DNA of 64,000 nt from Durusdinium trenchii (GCA_963970005.1 CAXAMN010013891.1:750333-814332), one strand, 5' to 3'; positions 11,458 through 25,733 are shown, numbered from the stretch's first letter. The notes: generated by a model from the sequence alone, not told the origin. Numbers and translations are program-made.

Positions 11458-14400
11458 CATGTCCCAGGATGTGTTTCTCAGATTCATGAAAATGTCATGA
11501 ATTTGCGTGCAGTAGTTTCTGAAGCTGGCTTGTTGTTTTGTGGCTGTGGCAATTGACAATAACAGGAATATCCTGCATTGTATTGTCGACGTTGATGGTC
11601 ATCAAGCAAGCTTGTGCTTGCAGCAGTACGCTTGCCCTTCCCACTCGGAAACAACATCGAGCACGGAGGCCATGAACATTGCCTCAACTCCTTTGGCAAA
11701 ATCCTCCTTTGTGCGTGCCGCCACGTCACATCAATGTGTCCACCCGAACCAACTCAGAACTTGCCTCCCTGGAATCGTTTTGCGTTTCATGAACGTTTAT
11801 GAGTCACCTTGGAGACCTGTGCCCGTAACGAAATGTGCTAAACGCATACAGTGCTCAGTTGCTTTATTGTATGTATGGCGACGGGGCACGAACCATTTGC
11901 TGCCCGTGCGATCCGCAATGCTCCTTGAAGATCAACACGCATATGGCAACACCAGGCAGAGAGTAGCTTAATTTCAAACAGTATTGATCGAAGCAACCTG
12001 CTCCAACATATACATGGGTTTATGATGTCAGTCGTTTCAACGCCTCGGTTTCCATCGCCAATCGTATTTGGCCGCTGTTTGTCCAAAGTGCTTAGCCGCT
12101 GCTTTTCTGCCCCAGCTTTTCCACGGATTTTGTTTCCTGCTCATTCTGCTAGCTGCTATTTTTAACTTTTAATCCCCATGCAGTTGCCTTCAATCATGAT
12201 ACTGCCATCCCGTGATTGAGTTGTTTGCTGGCAATCATGGCAACACGTTGCGTTCTGAAGCCTATGTGTGATGCACCCCTAGAACTCTGCATGTTTGTGT
12301 GCCACTCTTTGAGGGATGCTGAGAAGTCATTTCCTATCGGCTTGGGGCCCCTGAGAGGGGTGATGTTGTGCAGAAAATTGCTAACCAGGGACAGACAGAC
12401 AGACAGACAGACAGACAGAGCAATTGTTGGGCAAACAACTTCAACACAAACCATTTTTGCCTCTAGAAAGCCGCTACATCCATGCAGTCACATGGAGGAC
12501 CGCATAGAGCACAGTGGTATAGTCGTTCTGCAAAGCCCTGTGCGCACAGAGTATTAGCACTAGTCACTAGTACCTGGCTTCCTTGGCTGAGGATGTGGTC
12601 AGCAAGCTTGGCACATGGTTGCCAGACAGCCAGACGCAAAGACCGACAGACAGACAGGATGAAGTCATGTGTGCACCTGCGCCCCATCAATCGGTGCCAG
12701 ATATGGTGGTTGTTCTTGAGAAAGAGGCGGAGAGGATCTTTGAGGAACTTGTACGTTAGCACTGACACCAAGCCTTAAGTGTGGGCAGGTGGGGCACTAG
12801 ATTGCAGACCGCAGACCGTGCAATCACCTTGCCCACAATGGCATGTGCATCAAGGGGGCAGAATGTGACTTGGTCAAATGCGACTTTAAGATCCACTTTC
12901 CCTGTTCTTCTTAGTTGGAGTAGAGCGTTTACGACCTTCGGTTCTATTGCAAAAATGACCCTTGATATCCCTTGATAAGGAGAGCCTACAGGTCAGTGAA
13001 CGTTTGGAAGCATAGCAGCTTTTTGTCCATCTCAGTGTGAGCTTTTCCGTTTGCTGCGATCTACTCTGTTGAGTGTGAAGGGCACACTCTTCTACCTGCA
13101 TATAGAGGTTGCTCAGTAGGCTCATATTTTGGCTGAGTATTTAGTTTGAAGGGATGAGGATTTGCCAGCGGAGCGTCTAAGACGAGCTTCTGCAAGATTC
13201 GCTTCTGCTAGTTCCGGCTAGGTAGTTCAACCAAAGAGCAACCACCATAATCCCAAATGCGTCACCGGTCATCGAAGAGGTTTGTTTTTGTTCGTCGCCT
13301 TTAATGGAAAACACTTTGTGGTGATTTTGTACAGCCCAGTAGCGTTTTCAGTTCACAAAAGGATGCTTATGTACCTCCCAACGTTTCTCGCGTTGATCTG
13401 TCGCATCCTTCTGTCCTGTCATGTCCAAACGGCTTTTCTGTCACGACCAGGATGGCAGCGGCACAGCCGCGTTGCCACGGTAGTTGGTTGTGTTGGTGTT
13501 CGTCGTTTGAAGGACGGGCTTGTTCTGGAGAAATGGTCAATTCCACGCATTGAGCGTTCCTCACTTCATGCCAGGAATTGGTCCCAATGGCGTTTTAGTT
13601 GACGGATGATTCCTTCCCCAAGACCCATCAATTGAACGCCAACCAATCTCTCCTTTTTCCAACTTCAACAGAGGCTTTTTCCAAGCGTTTGGTTCGTGAC
13701 GTGTCTGTTTGTGTTCATCACCCAATTTGCAAAGGGCTTGTTCTAAAGAATTGTCAATCCCACTGTGACAGGTGAAGGGGAATCGATTTTCCTTCGCTTG
13801 TCCTTTTGCACGCTAGCCACATCAGAATGAGAACCAGTGATCAAACCACTGTCGAACTCCTCAACCCTGATCGTTCCAGTTGCCGAGCTTTGCCGAGCAG
13901 ATGCCTGAGTGTATTTTTACCAGCTGGCGTGGAGTTGCAAAGGCCGTGTCCAACCAGTCTTTTACCTGGTTTTTGCGCAAACACTTGAATAAGGCACTAG
14001 CTGCTCTTGATCCAAACATGTGACAGTATGGGAGTGTCTATGCAGGCGCCACACAGAACATGTGCACGTATATATGTGCGTGTGTGTCAGATGACGCTAA
14101 CGGCTTTGATCAGTTGATGTTAGTTCATGTGCTGGCGTTTGTGCATTTCGTGGGTTCTGCCAAAGGAGCCAAGCAAGGTGAACTGCTCATGCACTGGGTT
14201 CCAGGCTTTTGTGTTGTTGAGAAGCCCTGGATCCAGTTGGATTGTTTGACTGTATGAAGGCAACAGCAAGAGGACGAGAGATCAACACCAATTCCATGCG
14301 AATTTTTTGAGATCCCAAGTATGCCACCAGTTCACTGCCGCATGCGAATCTGATATGCCTTCATACGATGCAGCCCATCAGTTTTGGTCGCCTGAGCCCG

Positions 14401-14610
14401 TCGGGATTCAGCGGGAGTCAGCGGCCACAACTGCTGGGTATGCAGAGGCCTCCGTTCCGTGCCCTCTGAGGCCGTTGCAGGGCCCTCGGATCTGCCGGTT
14501 TCGACGCGACTGGCGGTTTCAGCGGTTCGACTCCGGACAGGTGCGACTGACGGGCCAAATGCAGAGAGTGAGAGGTCTTGGACATTTAGATATGACAACG
14601 CTGGCTTCCC
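11458..14610. other. No convincing gene; simple repeats
   Basis: Short frames only, without domains or consistent splice sites. A GACA microsatellite lies at 12391-12419 and a shorter one near 12643-12657. Confidence 0.55.
12391..12419. repeat. (GACA)n microsatellite
   Basis: About seven uninterrupted ACAG/GACA units. Confidence 0.95.
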
Positions 14611-15531
14611 TTAATTTATTTGGGTGAATTTATGTGCATCAGAGGCCTCTATAGACACACCTTGACGGCCGTCAGAAGCACGCCTTTGAGCCGCACTGAA
14701 AACAGGTGCAGCTCATTGGGGATTTGTTTTGTGGCAACTTTACTGGAATTCCGACAGTGGAGACAGGGCAACAGGTTCTGCACAAAGGCTTGCAATGGAT
14801 GCATGGTTTCAATTGAAACAAGATCAGAATTGCATTGGCCAGTCTTTGTAGTAGAATTGTTGTCTCCACTGCCTCCATGCTGCACTGCCACCTTTGATGC
14901 CGCATGTGTGCAAGTGTCAAACCTATGAAGTGAAAGATGCAAAACTCACATAACGATCGCCACTCATGTGGTTCAAAGGGCAGGTGGGAGCTCAGTGGTA
15001 CTCTATCCGTTGCGCATTTGACAATAACGTGTTCAATAAAGATCAAAAAGAAACTGGCTATATAGGCAAGAGTTTGGAGCTACCAGTTTTGTATAGAGTT
15101 CCCGGAAAAGAACAAAAGTGAGGTGCTTCCAGTTGCATGTTGCCTGCCATGGTTCCAAGGCTGCTTTTATAGATCGGTGTGGTGATTCCCAATGTTTGAC
15201 TCAAGTTACTCTTGTTGTTTGACTCCACCCACTGTTTTCAGATTGGCTTGGTGATTCCGTTTGATCCAGTTCCTCTGGCTGTTTTTGATTCCATCCATGT
15301 ACAACCATCCAGTTTGACATGAAACATGGCACGCTTTGAAATGGCGCCAGGACATCGAGGCTAGAAACTTGGTGCCATAGCGGGGCCTCGTAAGTCTGAT
15401 ATTGATATGTGCAACGGGGTCCATCAGTTTTTTCTCTGACAAGCAGCGAAAATGTGGCGAGGCAACGACCTCGATGCGCATGTTGGGACTACTGAGGTGA
15501 AAATGGTTCGTGCCTGTGCTTTGTATAGGAT
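14611..15531. repeat. Diverged dispersed repeat, copy 2
   Basis: Partner of 9720-10712. It lacks the 108-bp segment of copy 1. Around 15180-15300 it contains a local duplication in which GTGGTGATTCCCAATGTTTG and a diverged GTGATTCCGTTTGATCCAG version follow one another. Confidence 0.85.
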
Positions 15532-15696
15532 CGCCCCGTAATCGACGAATTCTTGGCATTCCTTACATAATTAGTTCCCATTGCCTTGAAGTCCTGCAGT
15601 GTGCCCGGGTTCGGACGGAGTATCTGCGGCTGCCAAATACTAAGTCACTAAGTGGCCTGCTTTACGGCCAACCTCTGTTGACGAATGCCCCCCAAT

Positions 15697-15756
15697 CCCT
15701 CTCCCTCCCTCCCTCCCTCCCTCCCTCCGTCTCTCTTTCTCTCTCTCTCTCTCTCT
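15697..15756. repeat. (CCCT)n/(CT)n microsatellite
   Basis: CCCT tetranucleotides grade into a CT dinucleotide run. Confidence 0.95.
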
Positions 15757-16818
15757 GTTTTTCTATCGCTTTCTGTGCAAGCGCCCCAGGTCAAAAGGTT
15801 TCATTGAAGGAACCGGCCCAATCCAGATGACCCACAGAAAACGGACTTGTGACTGGTGGACAAAACCCGAGAAACGGCTAGGGGTGGTTGGTGAAAACAG
15901 GCGTAGATCTTGCCTTTCCAGTCCCAGATCGTATTGGGGTGAGGCCCTTCGCCCATCGAAGGATTCGCGACTTGCGCCGTTTTTTTGCGCTGCCTGCAGT
16001 CGGCGCGACTCAGCCAGGCACGCCATGGAGCTTTCTGACACGCTTCGGAAGTGGCGATGGATGGCAAGGTGACATACGGCACTTGCTCTTTTTCCATTTT
16101 TGGGGAGCCCAGGAGACTCAGAAGGAGCCGGGTCTGGTGCCAGGTCTGGGGTCGGTCGGGCTGGCGATCTGGCATGTTCGACCGCGGATGCTTGGAGGTT
16201 GGAAGATCAGTTATAGGTTATCGGCTATAGGCTATAGGTTTAATCCAACACATCTCCCGGCAAAAGTGAATGCAAGGCACCAAAAAAGGTGGAAAATGGA
16301 CCACCCCACAAAACCAGGGTGCCAGTGAACAGAGGTCAACCATGGTCAACCTCGTCAAAAAGACTTAAACGGCGAGGTTGGACTGGCTGACGTGACTGGT
16401 TTCACTTTCTGATCGGAATGGTCGACCGGGCACGGTTAGTGGAGTGAAAACCGACTGTTTGGCACTCGGATGACCGGTCGCAGTCTTCGGGGGCCCTGCC
16501 ATGCACGTAACCAACCCGGGATAGTGTTCCACTCAGGCAACGCTGGGTGCAGCTAGCTGACATCAAGACCGAGTTGCATTGGTATGTCTGAGTTTTCTGA
16601 TGTTTTTTTGGTCGCACTCATTGAGCTCAGTATGAGTCATGGTTTTAGAGGTTTTGGCCCAGGCCTATATACATATATTGTACATACCGATATACTTAAC
16701 AGCGTAGTGCGCGGTTGCAAGAACTCTGGTTGTGGGTCGTGATACCTGCAAACTGCTTTCTCGGGCCTCGTGTTATAGTGCTTGCAGTTCACCCACAGGA
16801 GAACGTCAACCTTCGCAG

Positions 16819-17084
16819 AAGTCGCACATCGAAAGCTGGCGACGGGGGTCCTCGCGGGGCGTAAGGGCTCTAAGTCAGAGGTTCTTGTGAGTCCTGGAGG
16901 TTTGTTTGTGTTTTGTGTCCAGGAGATGTTTGAGATGTTCTATCCCAAGAGAGCTGCCTTCTCCAGCCTCTCCGAGAAGGCCTTGAAGACGATCCTTCGT
17001 TACCAAAAGCAGCCGGTCTCCACACCAAAGGTGTCCACGCTGCTGAAAGGCCAGAAGAAGCTCTACATCGCCACTGGTCGCTGA
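16819..17084 (+). CDS. 3' end of an unknown gene, two exons
   Basis: The terminal exon 16923-17084 follows an acceptor TTGTGTCCAG and reads EMFEMFYPKRAAFSSLSEKA, then a basic tail ending KKLYIATGR and TGA. A preceding exon 16819-16860 (KSHIESWRRGSSRG) ends at a GTAAGG donor and joins in phase 0. The peptide is basic and contains TILRYQKQPVSTPK, but I do not recognise the family. Upstream exons were not found. The two-exon join rests only on splice sites and phase. Confidence 0.45.
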
Positions 17085-18077
17085 AACGAGAAGGGTCAGG
17101 AAACAAGAGGGTGATTCACCCACTCGTGTGGTTCTCTGCGCCGTCTGAAATCACGACCGTGCGGGGAGCCTGGGCCGGCAGCCTGGGGCCGGCTTGGTGG
17201 GCTTAAACTAATCGGTCAAGTTCTGGCTGAGCACGTTGCCAGCTCCGCTTTTACCCTGCGGACGCCATGAGGTCGCCATCAGTTATGCTCATGGTTGCTG
17301 TGCCAAGTCGCTGAAGAGAAATCGTGACCAAGCCTTGCGCGTGGGCGTGGATGAAGCCCGGTCCTATGGTGACCTGATGGAAATTGCTTTAGAACCGGTT
17401 TCTGTTTGCAATGCTTGATGTGGAAACATATGGAAACCATTCAACACATATGGAAACTCAGGGTAGGTTAATCGAAACAACATGGGTGAGACCCTCGTCT
17501 CAGTGGAAGCTTCGGTCGGAAGGTCAACCCATGGAGTACGACGGATCTCCAGCGAACGACGGATCTCCGTGGCTGCCATGGCTTTTGCGTGTTGCTCCGG
17601 TAAGTTATACGAGTGATATCAAACAATAAGCTCCAAGAGCATTTGAATGACACTAGCTCGTGGAGAGACTCTTTTGCTTGCTGATGACTCTACGGAAGTC
17701 AGGAAGTGGAGGCCTTGCTTCTCTGGGGTGCCCAACGCTCGTTCCGCTCGTTATCCAGACTCACCCCCGACCGGAGGCCCGATATGTCGTTCCGTGCCGG
17801 GGACCTACACCTGGCCAAGGCAAGCAAGACTTGGGACCTGACTGGGTGGCCAAGAATTCCCAGGTACTCTCACAGAAGCTTGGACCCAGGGCTGGGCTGG
17901 TGGGACAGCTCCTCAGGCAGATATATTAAATACATATCTATATATCATTATATATAGTTTAGATCTATCTATCATATCTATCTATCCAGCTATAGGCTTC
18001 TCAATCCTCTTCTCAGCCGCTCAACCTCCTTTGTGCTCCTTTCCAAGGGCCGGTTTTCGTCGTTTTCTGTTGCACAG

Positions 18078-18239
18078 GGCCGGTTGGCTGCTTTTTTCTG
18101 GGCTCAGGAAGAGGGGTGCTGGCTGGTGGCTTTGGAAGCCATACGTCGTGCTGAGAACCTTGCAGGAGACATCTCCGACCCCTCCGACCCATCCCGCATC
18201 CGACCCATCGAAGCCCTTTCTGGTGTGGAAAGGAAATGA
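18078..18239 (+). CDS. Candidate terminal exon, unknown protein
   Basis: A strong polypyrimidine acceptor (CGTTTTCTGTTGCACAG) is followed by an open block reading GRLAAFFWAQEEGCWLVALE, then AIRRAENLAGDI, a Ser/Asp/Pro stretch and VERK with TGA. The helical, Ala-rich composition looks coding. No family is recognised and no upstream exon was established. Confidence 0.35.
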   Translation, partial: GRLAAFFWAQEEGCWLVALEAIRRAENLAGDISDPSDPSRIRPIEALSGVERK

Positions 18240-19636
18240 GGATGAATGATCCGTGAGCTTGGCGTCCTTGCTCTCACCTCACCATGATGGGTGTGGGAAC
18301 CATTGCAAGGGATCGAAATACTCGAAATGGCATCATGGAAAGGGTAGGAGAAAGGGTAATTAGGATGCATCATTTTGATGCCTTCTAGTTCTTGTGGGAC
18401 TAGAAGTAGGGTAGTCGTGATTCCTTTGTCGCCACTTCACATGGTGAGAGGTCGGATTCCTCGCTTGACAGCGCCGGTCGTCCAGGACCCCGCTGTACCA
18501 TGGGACACGGGCGTGGTCTTGTGGGTCGACGCTGGGAACTATTTGCCGCCCGCCAGCGACACGAGCGGATTGGAGCGGATTGGAGGTGATAGGAAAACCT
18601 GCCATGAGTATTATGCACCCTTTTCGTGTGTATATATATATATATATGTGTGTGTGTAACAGATCATTATACAATAGATTATTTTATAGTAATAGATGAT
18701 TGAGAGATCTTTGTTGTGGATTTGTTTGTTGGCCCCATAGCTAAGTATCATATAAGTCCGACTTCATGGGGCGTGGATGTGCTTTGGAGCATGACTTTGT
18801 TTTTCAGTTCTCCTTTGCTCCTTCGCTCTCTCCGAGTGCGGCAGTTCAGCAAGACCACGGCGCCTCGCCCAGGCATGCCGACCCTCGGCCGGTGCTGCAT
18901 GAAGCTTTGGAGGCGGGCGGTGCTGCATGACTTGAGGGGGATCAAAGGGATGGGTTGAGGGGTGTCCAATAGACGAGCTGAAGGAACAAGATGCGTGAGA
19001 CCCCTTCTTTGGGCCACTCCAGCAGGGAGAGCCTTCCAATGTATAACCTGGCTTTCTTGCAGTGCTAACCAGGCTAACCAACAAGATGCCAACCAAGAAA
19101 ATGAGATGTGTGGTAGAAAGTTGATAATAGCTTGGTATGAGAGGCATGGCAGTGGTTTCCGGTGCGGTCCACACGTCGTCCAGGAGTCTGACATTCTGGC
19201 ACTCAGACTGAAGCAGTGCCTAGAATCGGATTGGACCAGTCAGCTGACACTGCTGCGGATGTGCCTAGGCAGTATAAGTCCTCGGGTCCTCGTTGCACTC
19301 TCTGAGTCGGAAGTGGGAAGTCACGTGTTTGTGAAGGAAAATGTCTACGGGCCTATGCTCCACTTCCATCTTAGTGATTCAGAAGCTCATCTACGGGCTT
19401 TGAATCTCATCAGGGACATTCAGTCACAGAGCGTCGGTCGGCCAGGATAGTCCTTTCACACGGAACCATGATGAACCATGTGTTCTTGGGACTGCTCCTC
19501 TATTTGGTCTAGCTGGGCAGCCGGCAAATAATCGTTGCGTATGACATCTGTAAAGGGGAACTACGTAGCGAACCGTCCATCCAGCGTGTGACGGCAGCGT
19601 CCGGCTGCGTTTCGGGAGTCTCGAGACGCGGATTCC

Positions 19637-19800
19637 GAGAGAGAGAGAGAGAGAGAGTCGTTCCAATACCCAGACACTCCATGTATGCCATATATGCCGA
19701 TCAGTTGGGGTGGTGCCAGGGGGGTCAATGGGGTGGCATATATGGCAGTCCCATGGAGTGTTTGGGATAGATTTGGCAGACTCTCTCCCTATTGGAACGA
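19637..19800. repeat. (GA)n tract plus imperfect inverted repeat
   Basis: A GA run at 19637-19657 precedes an inverted repeat. Arm 19658-19698 starts TCGTTCCAATACCCAGACAC and pairs with 19735-19800, which ends ATTGGAACGA. The right arm carries a ~23-bp insert that includes CTCTCTCCC, complementary to the GA tract. The loop is about 36 bp. Confidence 0.8.
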
Positions 19801-22800
19801 TATCGTGGAGTCATAGGTGGTCCGTTTTTAGGTGATCAGTCTTCCATTGGAGTACCATCACAGCTGGTCACGCCGGTCCCTCCAGAACACCGGACGTGAG
19901 CGGTTTTGGGTGTGAAAAGACGGCGGAGTTCCTCCGCCCAGAGTGAGCTTGACAGCTTTAACCCAGAGTGAACAAACCTCGTTATTTTGCTCTTGAGCTA
20001 GCTAAATGAGCAAGTTTCAGTGGCATCAATTGATGCATATTGTGTAATAAGGATTTTTGTTCAAACATCTTTGGTAGCTGAGGAATGTGTCCTCAAGGCA
20101 GGGCCAGGGGCTTGACGGCCAAAAACCTGATCAGATGCCCCTGTGTCAGGGCACAGAAGCAAAAGACGTACAAATCGAAGAAGCGAAGGTCCAAAGAAAG
20201 AGGGTGTAACGTAACGGTAGGTTAAAGGCGTTAAAGGGAAAGATCTTAAAACAAATGACACATAAAGCAAAACAAAGAACGCACCGTTATTTTTGTTGAC
20301 GTCAACCAGCTAGAAACGACCGCCTTTTGGTCGGTGCAATGGTCGTTTTACCCTGGGGGAGGTATTCGCTTCTGGACCGGCCGCAGCTGGGCGCCTACTT
20401 TCTGGCTTTCAGGAAGACCAAGGTGCGGTATACTCGGTGCGCGCACCCGGTGCGCTCGCGGTCGGAGAAACGGTGCTCGGTGCGAAGAAAACGGACCTGA
20501 TCGGCAGACCCGATGTGGCTGTATAGCCAACTCGACCCTGGTAGGTTGACCTCCCAAACGTCGTCTATTCGGCTCATTTTCGGTCAACCAGGGTGTCCAG
20601 TCTTGACCCACGGCCATGTGCCTATGGCGCCTATGGCCCTCACAACGCTTTGAGTCAACGGTGTGTGCCATCGAGGCAGTCATGGCGTTCGTCGAGAACT
20701 GGCTGCGCTTGTGTGAGGACCGGCGAGTTGGAGCACAGGTTGCGCCATGCCAAGATCAAAGACATCTCAGGGAAGCCAGACACTTCCCAACAAGGAATGA
20801 GTACAGTACTGGATAGTACTGGGTAGTCGTGGCTTCACCATGTTTTACATATTTTTTTGTTTTTTAAACCTTTACTTGTGATGATCGAGCCCACTGAATA
20901 ATATGTTCAATTGAGTTGACACCACCAACCAGGTTAGTATTTCAGGCAACTGTGTTTTTTCCACAGCTGGTGTCCCCATGTTGCCTGGTTTTCCTGTGAC
21001 ATTTGTCTTGCTGGAATTGACCAGAGCCTTTGCTTGCAAGTGGGTGCTCTCCTGCATGATATATGATGGGTTTCATGAGCGGTTTCGTGGCTGAAATCTG
21101 GTCATCCGCAGGATGAAGAAACCTTACTCGGCCTTCAAGCGCGTCAGACTCCAGGTGCGGATCCAAGCACCCAATCAGATCCGCACAGAACCCTGCTGCC
21201 TGCTCCGAACCTGACCTGCAGCGGCTGCAGCTTTGGCGTTCGTTGAAGGGAGTGTACCTTCAACCTGGGCGATGTCCTTTGCCCGCCTGCTTGCCTATGA
21301 CGGAGAGTTTTTGTTCATTTTGCTTGTCGGTATACGGTATAAGGCTTTCCGACTTCTATGCCCGTGAATGGACTAAATACTGGGTTGTGCGGTGGCATTT
21401 TTCAATGGCCTGAATGCTGGGAAAGTGTGATTTTCCATCATGAATCAATGATCAGCATATGGTTTGCTATGAGGATGTGGACCCTTGTGCTTACCTCGGG
21501 ATGTACAAGGTGTCTCTTCGACGTTTGTATTGGCTGGGATCTAAGGAGACTTTACTTCTTGGCCTGCTTTATATATGCAACAAGTAGGACCCTACCATAG
21601 TGGGCACGTTTGCATGTTCCAACTGTTTCTGACATGCTGGGCGGTGCGCGACGGACAACCAGTGGAGTTTGGTGCAAGATTGCTTCTTTTCGCACCCGTT
21701 GAGGCGTTCTAGAGATGCAACACCGACAGTTTCTAGTTTGTTAGTTTTTCTTCTTTGCTTGGACAAGAATGATGCCCGTCAATATCTAGCAATTCCTCAC
21801 TTCAACTTCTGGGGAGCATCATGCAAAGATGGTAAGCATTGGAGGGCGAATCCCTGTAGGACTCGGATGGCAGCTTTTGACCTGAAGGTGACGGTGCTAA
21901 GATTTGCTATATAGGTCTGCTATTTAAGCCTGCCAAGCCTTTCGCTGTGTGTGAGAAAGGCCAATTTCTCGCCCACAGTGATTGCTTATAAGGCTTCATG
22001 GGCTTCACATAGAGCACGGTACCCAGCTGGGCATGGATCACCCAGCAGTTTGCGTTTTTTTGTTCCTCCGTCTGTGAACCACAGGTGGCCCAGAAGTGGA
22101 GGAGGCAGTTCGGGTGGGCGAGGCAGTTCGGCCACCAGTCACTGTGGATGCGTGCATGTTTTCTCGTGATGTGCGTCAACACCGGCGCAGCCGACCGAGC
22201 CCGGTAGAAGAAAAAACCCGGTGCTACCGCGCCACGTGGCAGGACCTTCCGACCTTCATGACACACCAGGCCGACCAAAGCATTTTCTCCATCCTCTTCA
22301 AGAGTTTCTCGGTGTTTTTTTTGTGGAGGGTGTCCTTAGCAACCCGCGGAGGGTAGCACGGCATTGAGTTGGCCGGTCATTTTGTCGGAGGTGGGGTAGG
22401 AATATCATTGTGATTTTCATGGCGTTGATGTTGGAGCCTCGTAAGGAAGAATTCGTATATGATAGTATATGTTTGTATGTATTTGTCAGATCACCAGGCT
22501 GTTTTTTTTGTTGCATGTGGTGCAGTCTAGTCGCGTGTATGTTTTGTTGATTTTTGTTGGATCTCCATGGTTTGCATCCAAACAGTATGCAGCGGTCACT
22601 GCATGGTTTTTTAGTGGGAGATCAACTGCAGCACTAGTCAAGTCACAGTTGCTCAAATGATGTTTGTTTGTTTGTTTGTTTGGCTCTAAGAACTCAACCA
22701 TTTGGAAAGTAAATTTCCTCAACAAATTACAGCCTCCCAAGGACTTCTTAGTTTCCGTATATGTCCACTTCATTTTCTATAAGAGGTTTCACTTCATGTC

Positions 22801-25733
22801 ACAGTGACCCATCCCTCCGTTCGTTTTACCATTCTTCGGGCTTCCCATTTGGTGTGCCGCTTTCGCTTGAGTGGAGTGGACCACCACTGCTGTGCCGCTC
22901 GCATCAACCTCCGAGGTCATGGCTTCCGTGCGACTCCGTTGGAGGTCGGACATAGGCCGGGCGCCTGCTGTGACGCTGGGTGGCCTCGTCAGGCTGAGAG
23001 GCGTTGGGTGGGAAACACCGCGCCGCTGAATTGCAGTTCTTTTGAATGGGGGGTCTTCCGACGCCTGTGCTGGGGCATCATGAGTCCAGTGGTTGGCAGG
23101 TACTGTATTCGGGTAGATGTCTTATATATAGTCTTCAGCTGCAAACCACACCGCGCAAGCCTTTTGTTGAGTGCATTCATCCACATATCAGATCAACTCT
23201 TTCCATGTGAGAGCTGCTTGCAGCTGTTTCCACAGCGTCCCACAGCCAGGGCAGTGACTTTAGACCGCTGGCGCGAGTGATGCAGCGGAAAACGCTCGGG
23301 TTGGAGAGAAAGATGCAGCAGTGAGGAGGGGAGGCCCGCTGCAGTGAGCTTGATGGGATGCACAGCTGGGGATGAATCGATGTTCAAGCTATGATGAGCC
23401 CCTTGTGAAACTCGATTTATTGCCTGGGTCGGGGAAGAGGTCATGACGGGTAATTATCGGTGTGTTTTGGTGCATGTGCATATACCAACATGTACATGAT
23501 ATACATAAGATAAGAAGCATAGAGAGAGGCAATCGACCCTCCTGATTATCATGCGCGGCTCCTTCTTAACTAGTGATAACCAGCAGGCTTAGCCTTCAGC
23601 AGCCAGTCGACCACCAAATATGCCTCTGACAGAAGAACCCGCAGAACCCCCCATCCACGACCGCCGTACGGACGCCCAGAGCTGCTGAAAGAGCCGCTGG
23701 ATGCCGCACTATCCAGTCATCCGGCCTAAGTCCACAACTTGTTGGTCCTGGTACTGGATGGTACTGGTGCGTTGTGGGAGTTCCTTGGGCCAAACCCGGT
23801 GCCTCCACAGCCGTCCACTTGCCGTTGCCATGGGCCACTGGGGTGGCAGGGAAAGCCCTTTGAGGTCGAGGCGCACGTGTCGTGTGTGGTGACCCCTGCC
23901 TTGGAGGCACAGCAGAGAGCCAGGCTGCGGGTCGTTCCTCTGTGAATCGGTCGACGGGACATCGGTCGATGGATTCGTTTCGGACAGGTGTTTGGTGTTG
24001 GGTCGACACAGCAGACCTCCAACTTCTCAAAGGAACACCTAAGAGTGATTTCAAGCAGTAACTGGCTGGTATTGTTTTTTTTTTGGGGGGGGTGATTCGA
24101 CATCAGGAGGCTCCAACTTGCAGATTGGTATTTGATTTGTCCTGACCGTGGTGCTAATGGGAGCGCCTGTATTGAATGACCCTTGAGTTCGTTCCGGGGC
24201 AGCGTGACTTAAGTAAGTGGCTTTTGAGGCCGTGGGCCGTGGTTGAGGGAACCGGGGAAGTTCCGCAGGAACCGATGGACACCAGAGAGACTTCGCTTCG
24301 CTTCGCTTGGGACCACCGTGCGGTCCAGGACTGCGGCGGAGGCCGCCGGTGGTTCCCCACAGGAGGCGGTTCGCGGTTACCGCCGCGGTGGACACCGCCC
24401 GGTTTCCGACTCCAAGCCTTTGACAACGAAGAAAAACAACGATGAGAGTTGTATCGGTAACTCTGAGATGAAGGAATCCCTGTTTTTTAGACACAGATAC
24501 CAAACAGATCATAATCAGCCTAATATCATAATATATATATATATATGATATGATTTTTTTATCAGCCTAATATAAGCCTTCCTGACCTGGCTTTCATATC
24601 AGGTCCCACTGATAAAGGCAGAGCACTTGAAGCAATCTGGAGATTTCCACCACTCTTTCTTCCCTCAGTTATGTAGGTTATGGTATTTGTTTGCTGCTCA
24701 GGTTTTTAGCGGTCTGGGTTTGGATCTTGTTTGAAGCCTTTAATTGTAGCCATGCCGGCCCGAGGGACATGTATATAAGGTATATCAGGGACTGGACGGT
24801 TTGTGTGTGGGTCTAAAGGAATAAGTCGCCAACACGAAAGTGAGCAGAACGCATCCCCGGTGGACTCTTCTTATCATATCCTAAAATGGGGAGCCACATA
24901 GCCGCTCATGTTGAGCCAGAGCCGGGCCCGTGTGCTTGCCTAAACAAAGCATAGGTAGATCGAGTCATAGGTAGGAGTTGACTTCCACCATGCCTAATGA
25001 CAGGATTGGGTTTGGCAACATGCGCCAGGGGCTGCCGGTGAAAGCACTAAAAAGTTTGGATTCGGAGAAGCCCTACGGTCGCACCAAAATCCAAAACATA
25101 AGACATCATGACACCATCCATGAGTCGTATTTGGCCACCTTCCTGCTCTAAGCCCATCAAATCGGAGAAACGACTGACATAGGGGTACATCATTGAAACC
25201 ATCTTGTTTGACACTGGGTGCATCAGATGTTGTAGCTTCAATTGGATAGTAGGTAGAAGACTACTATTATTGCAACGATAGGGAGACGGTACATTATACT
25301 ATCAGTATACTCCCCCCACTCACGATGTCGATGGTTGTGACAGCTGCAACATCTCGGCAATGTCTAGGTGCCAGTGGAGCCCAGCAATCAACATCAAGAT
25401 GCATCAATGAAGCACAACATAGGAGCTTGGATTGGTCCACAGGGCTCCAACCATATCCTCAGAAGGTGGTTAGACCACCCGTGGCACCCACCGGCACCCA
25501 CCAAAACCAACTTCTCAGGAGGCAGGCCAGGAGCCTTAGGGGGTGTATGATTCCATTCGCCAAGGCGGCCCAGAGATCACCGTCAGATCGTGCCAAGACG
25601 CGGCTCCACCCCGGGAAGATGAGGTCCGTGGGGTCATGGAAGATGTGCAGGTCATTACGGTATGACCTTTAGCCCCAGGGATCGTCGGCATCCTTTTGAC
25701 TTCGGGTCTCCACATCCGTCGGTGTCGTCGTAG
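19801..25733. other. No supported gene
   Basis: GC-rich open patches occur at 22085-22160 and 24245-24440, where more than one frame is open. No frame is favoured by domain content, and splice sites do not give a consistent model. The rest is AT-richer sequence with short AT microsatellites (for example 24529-24545). Confidence 0.5.
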
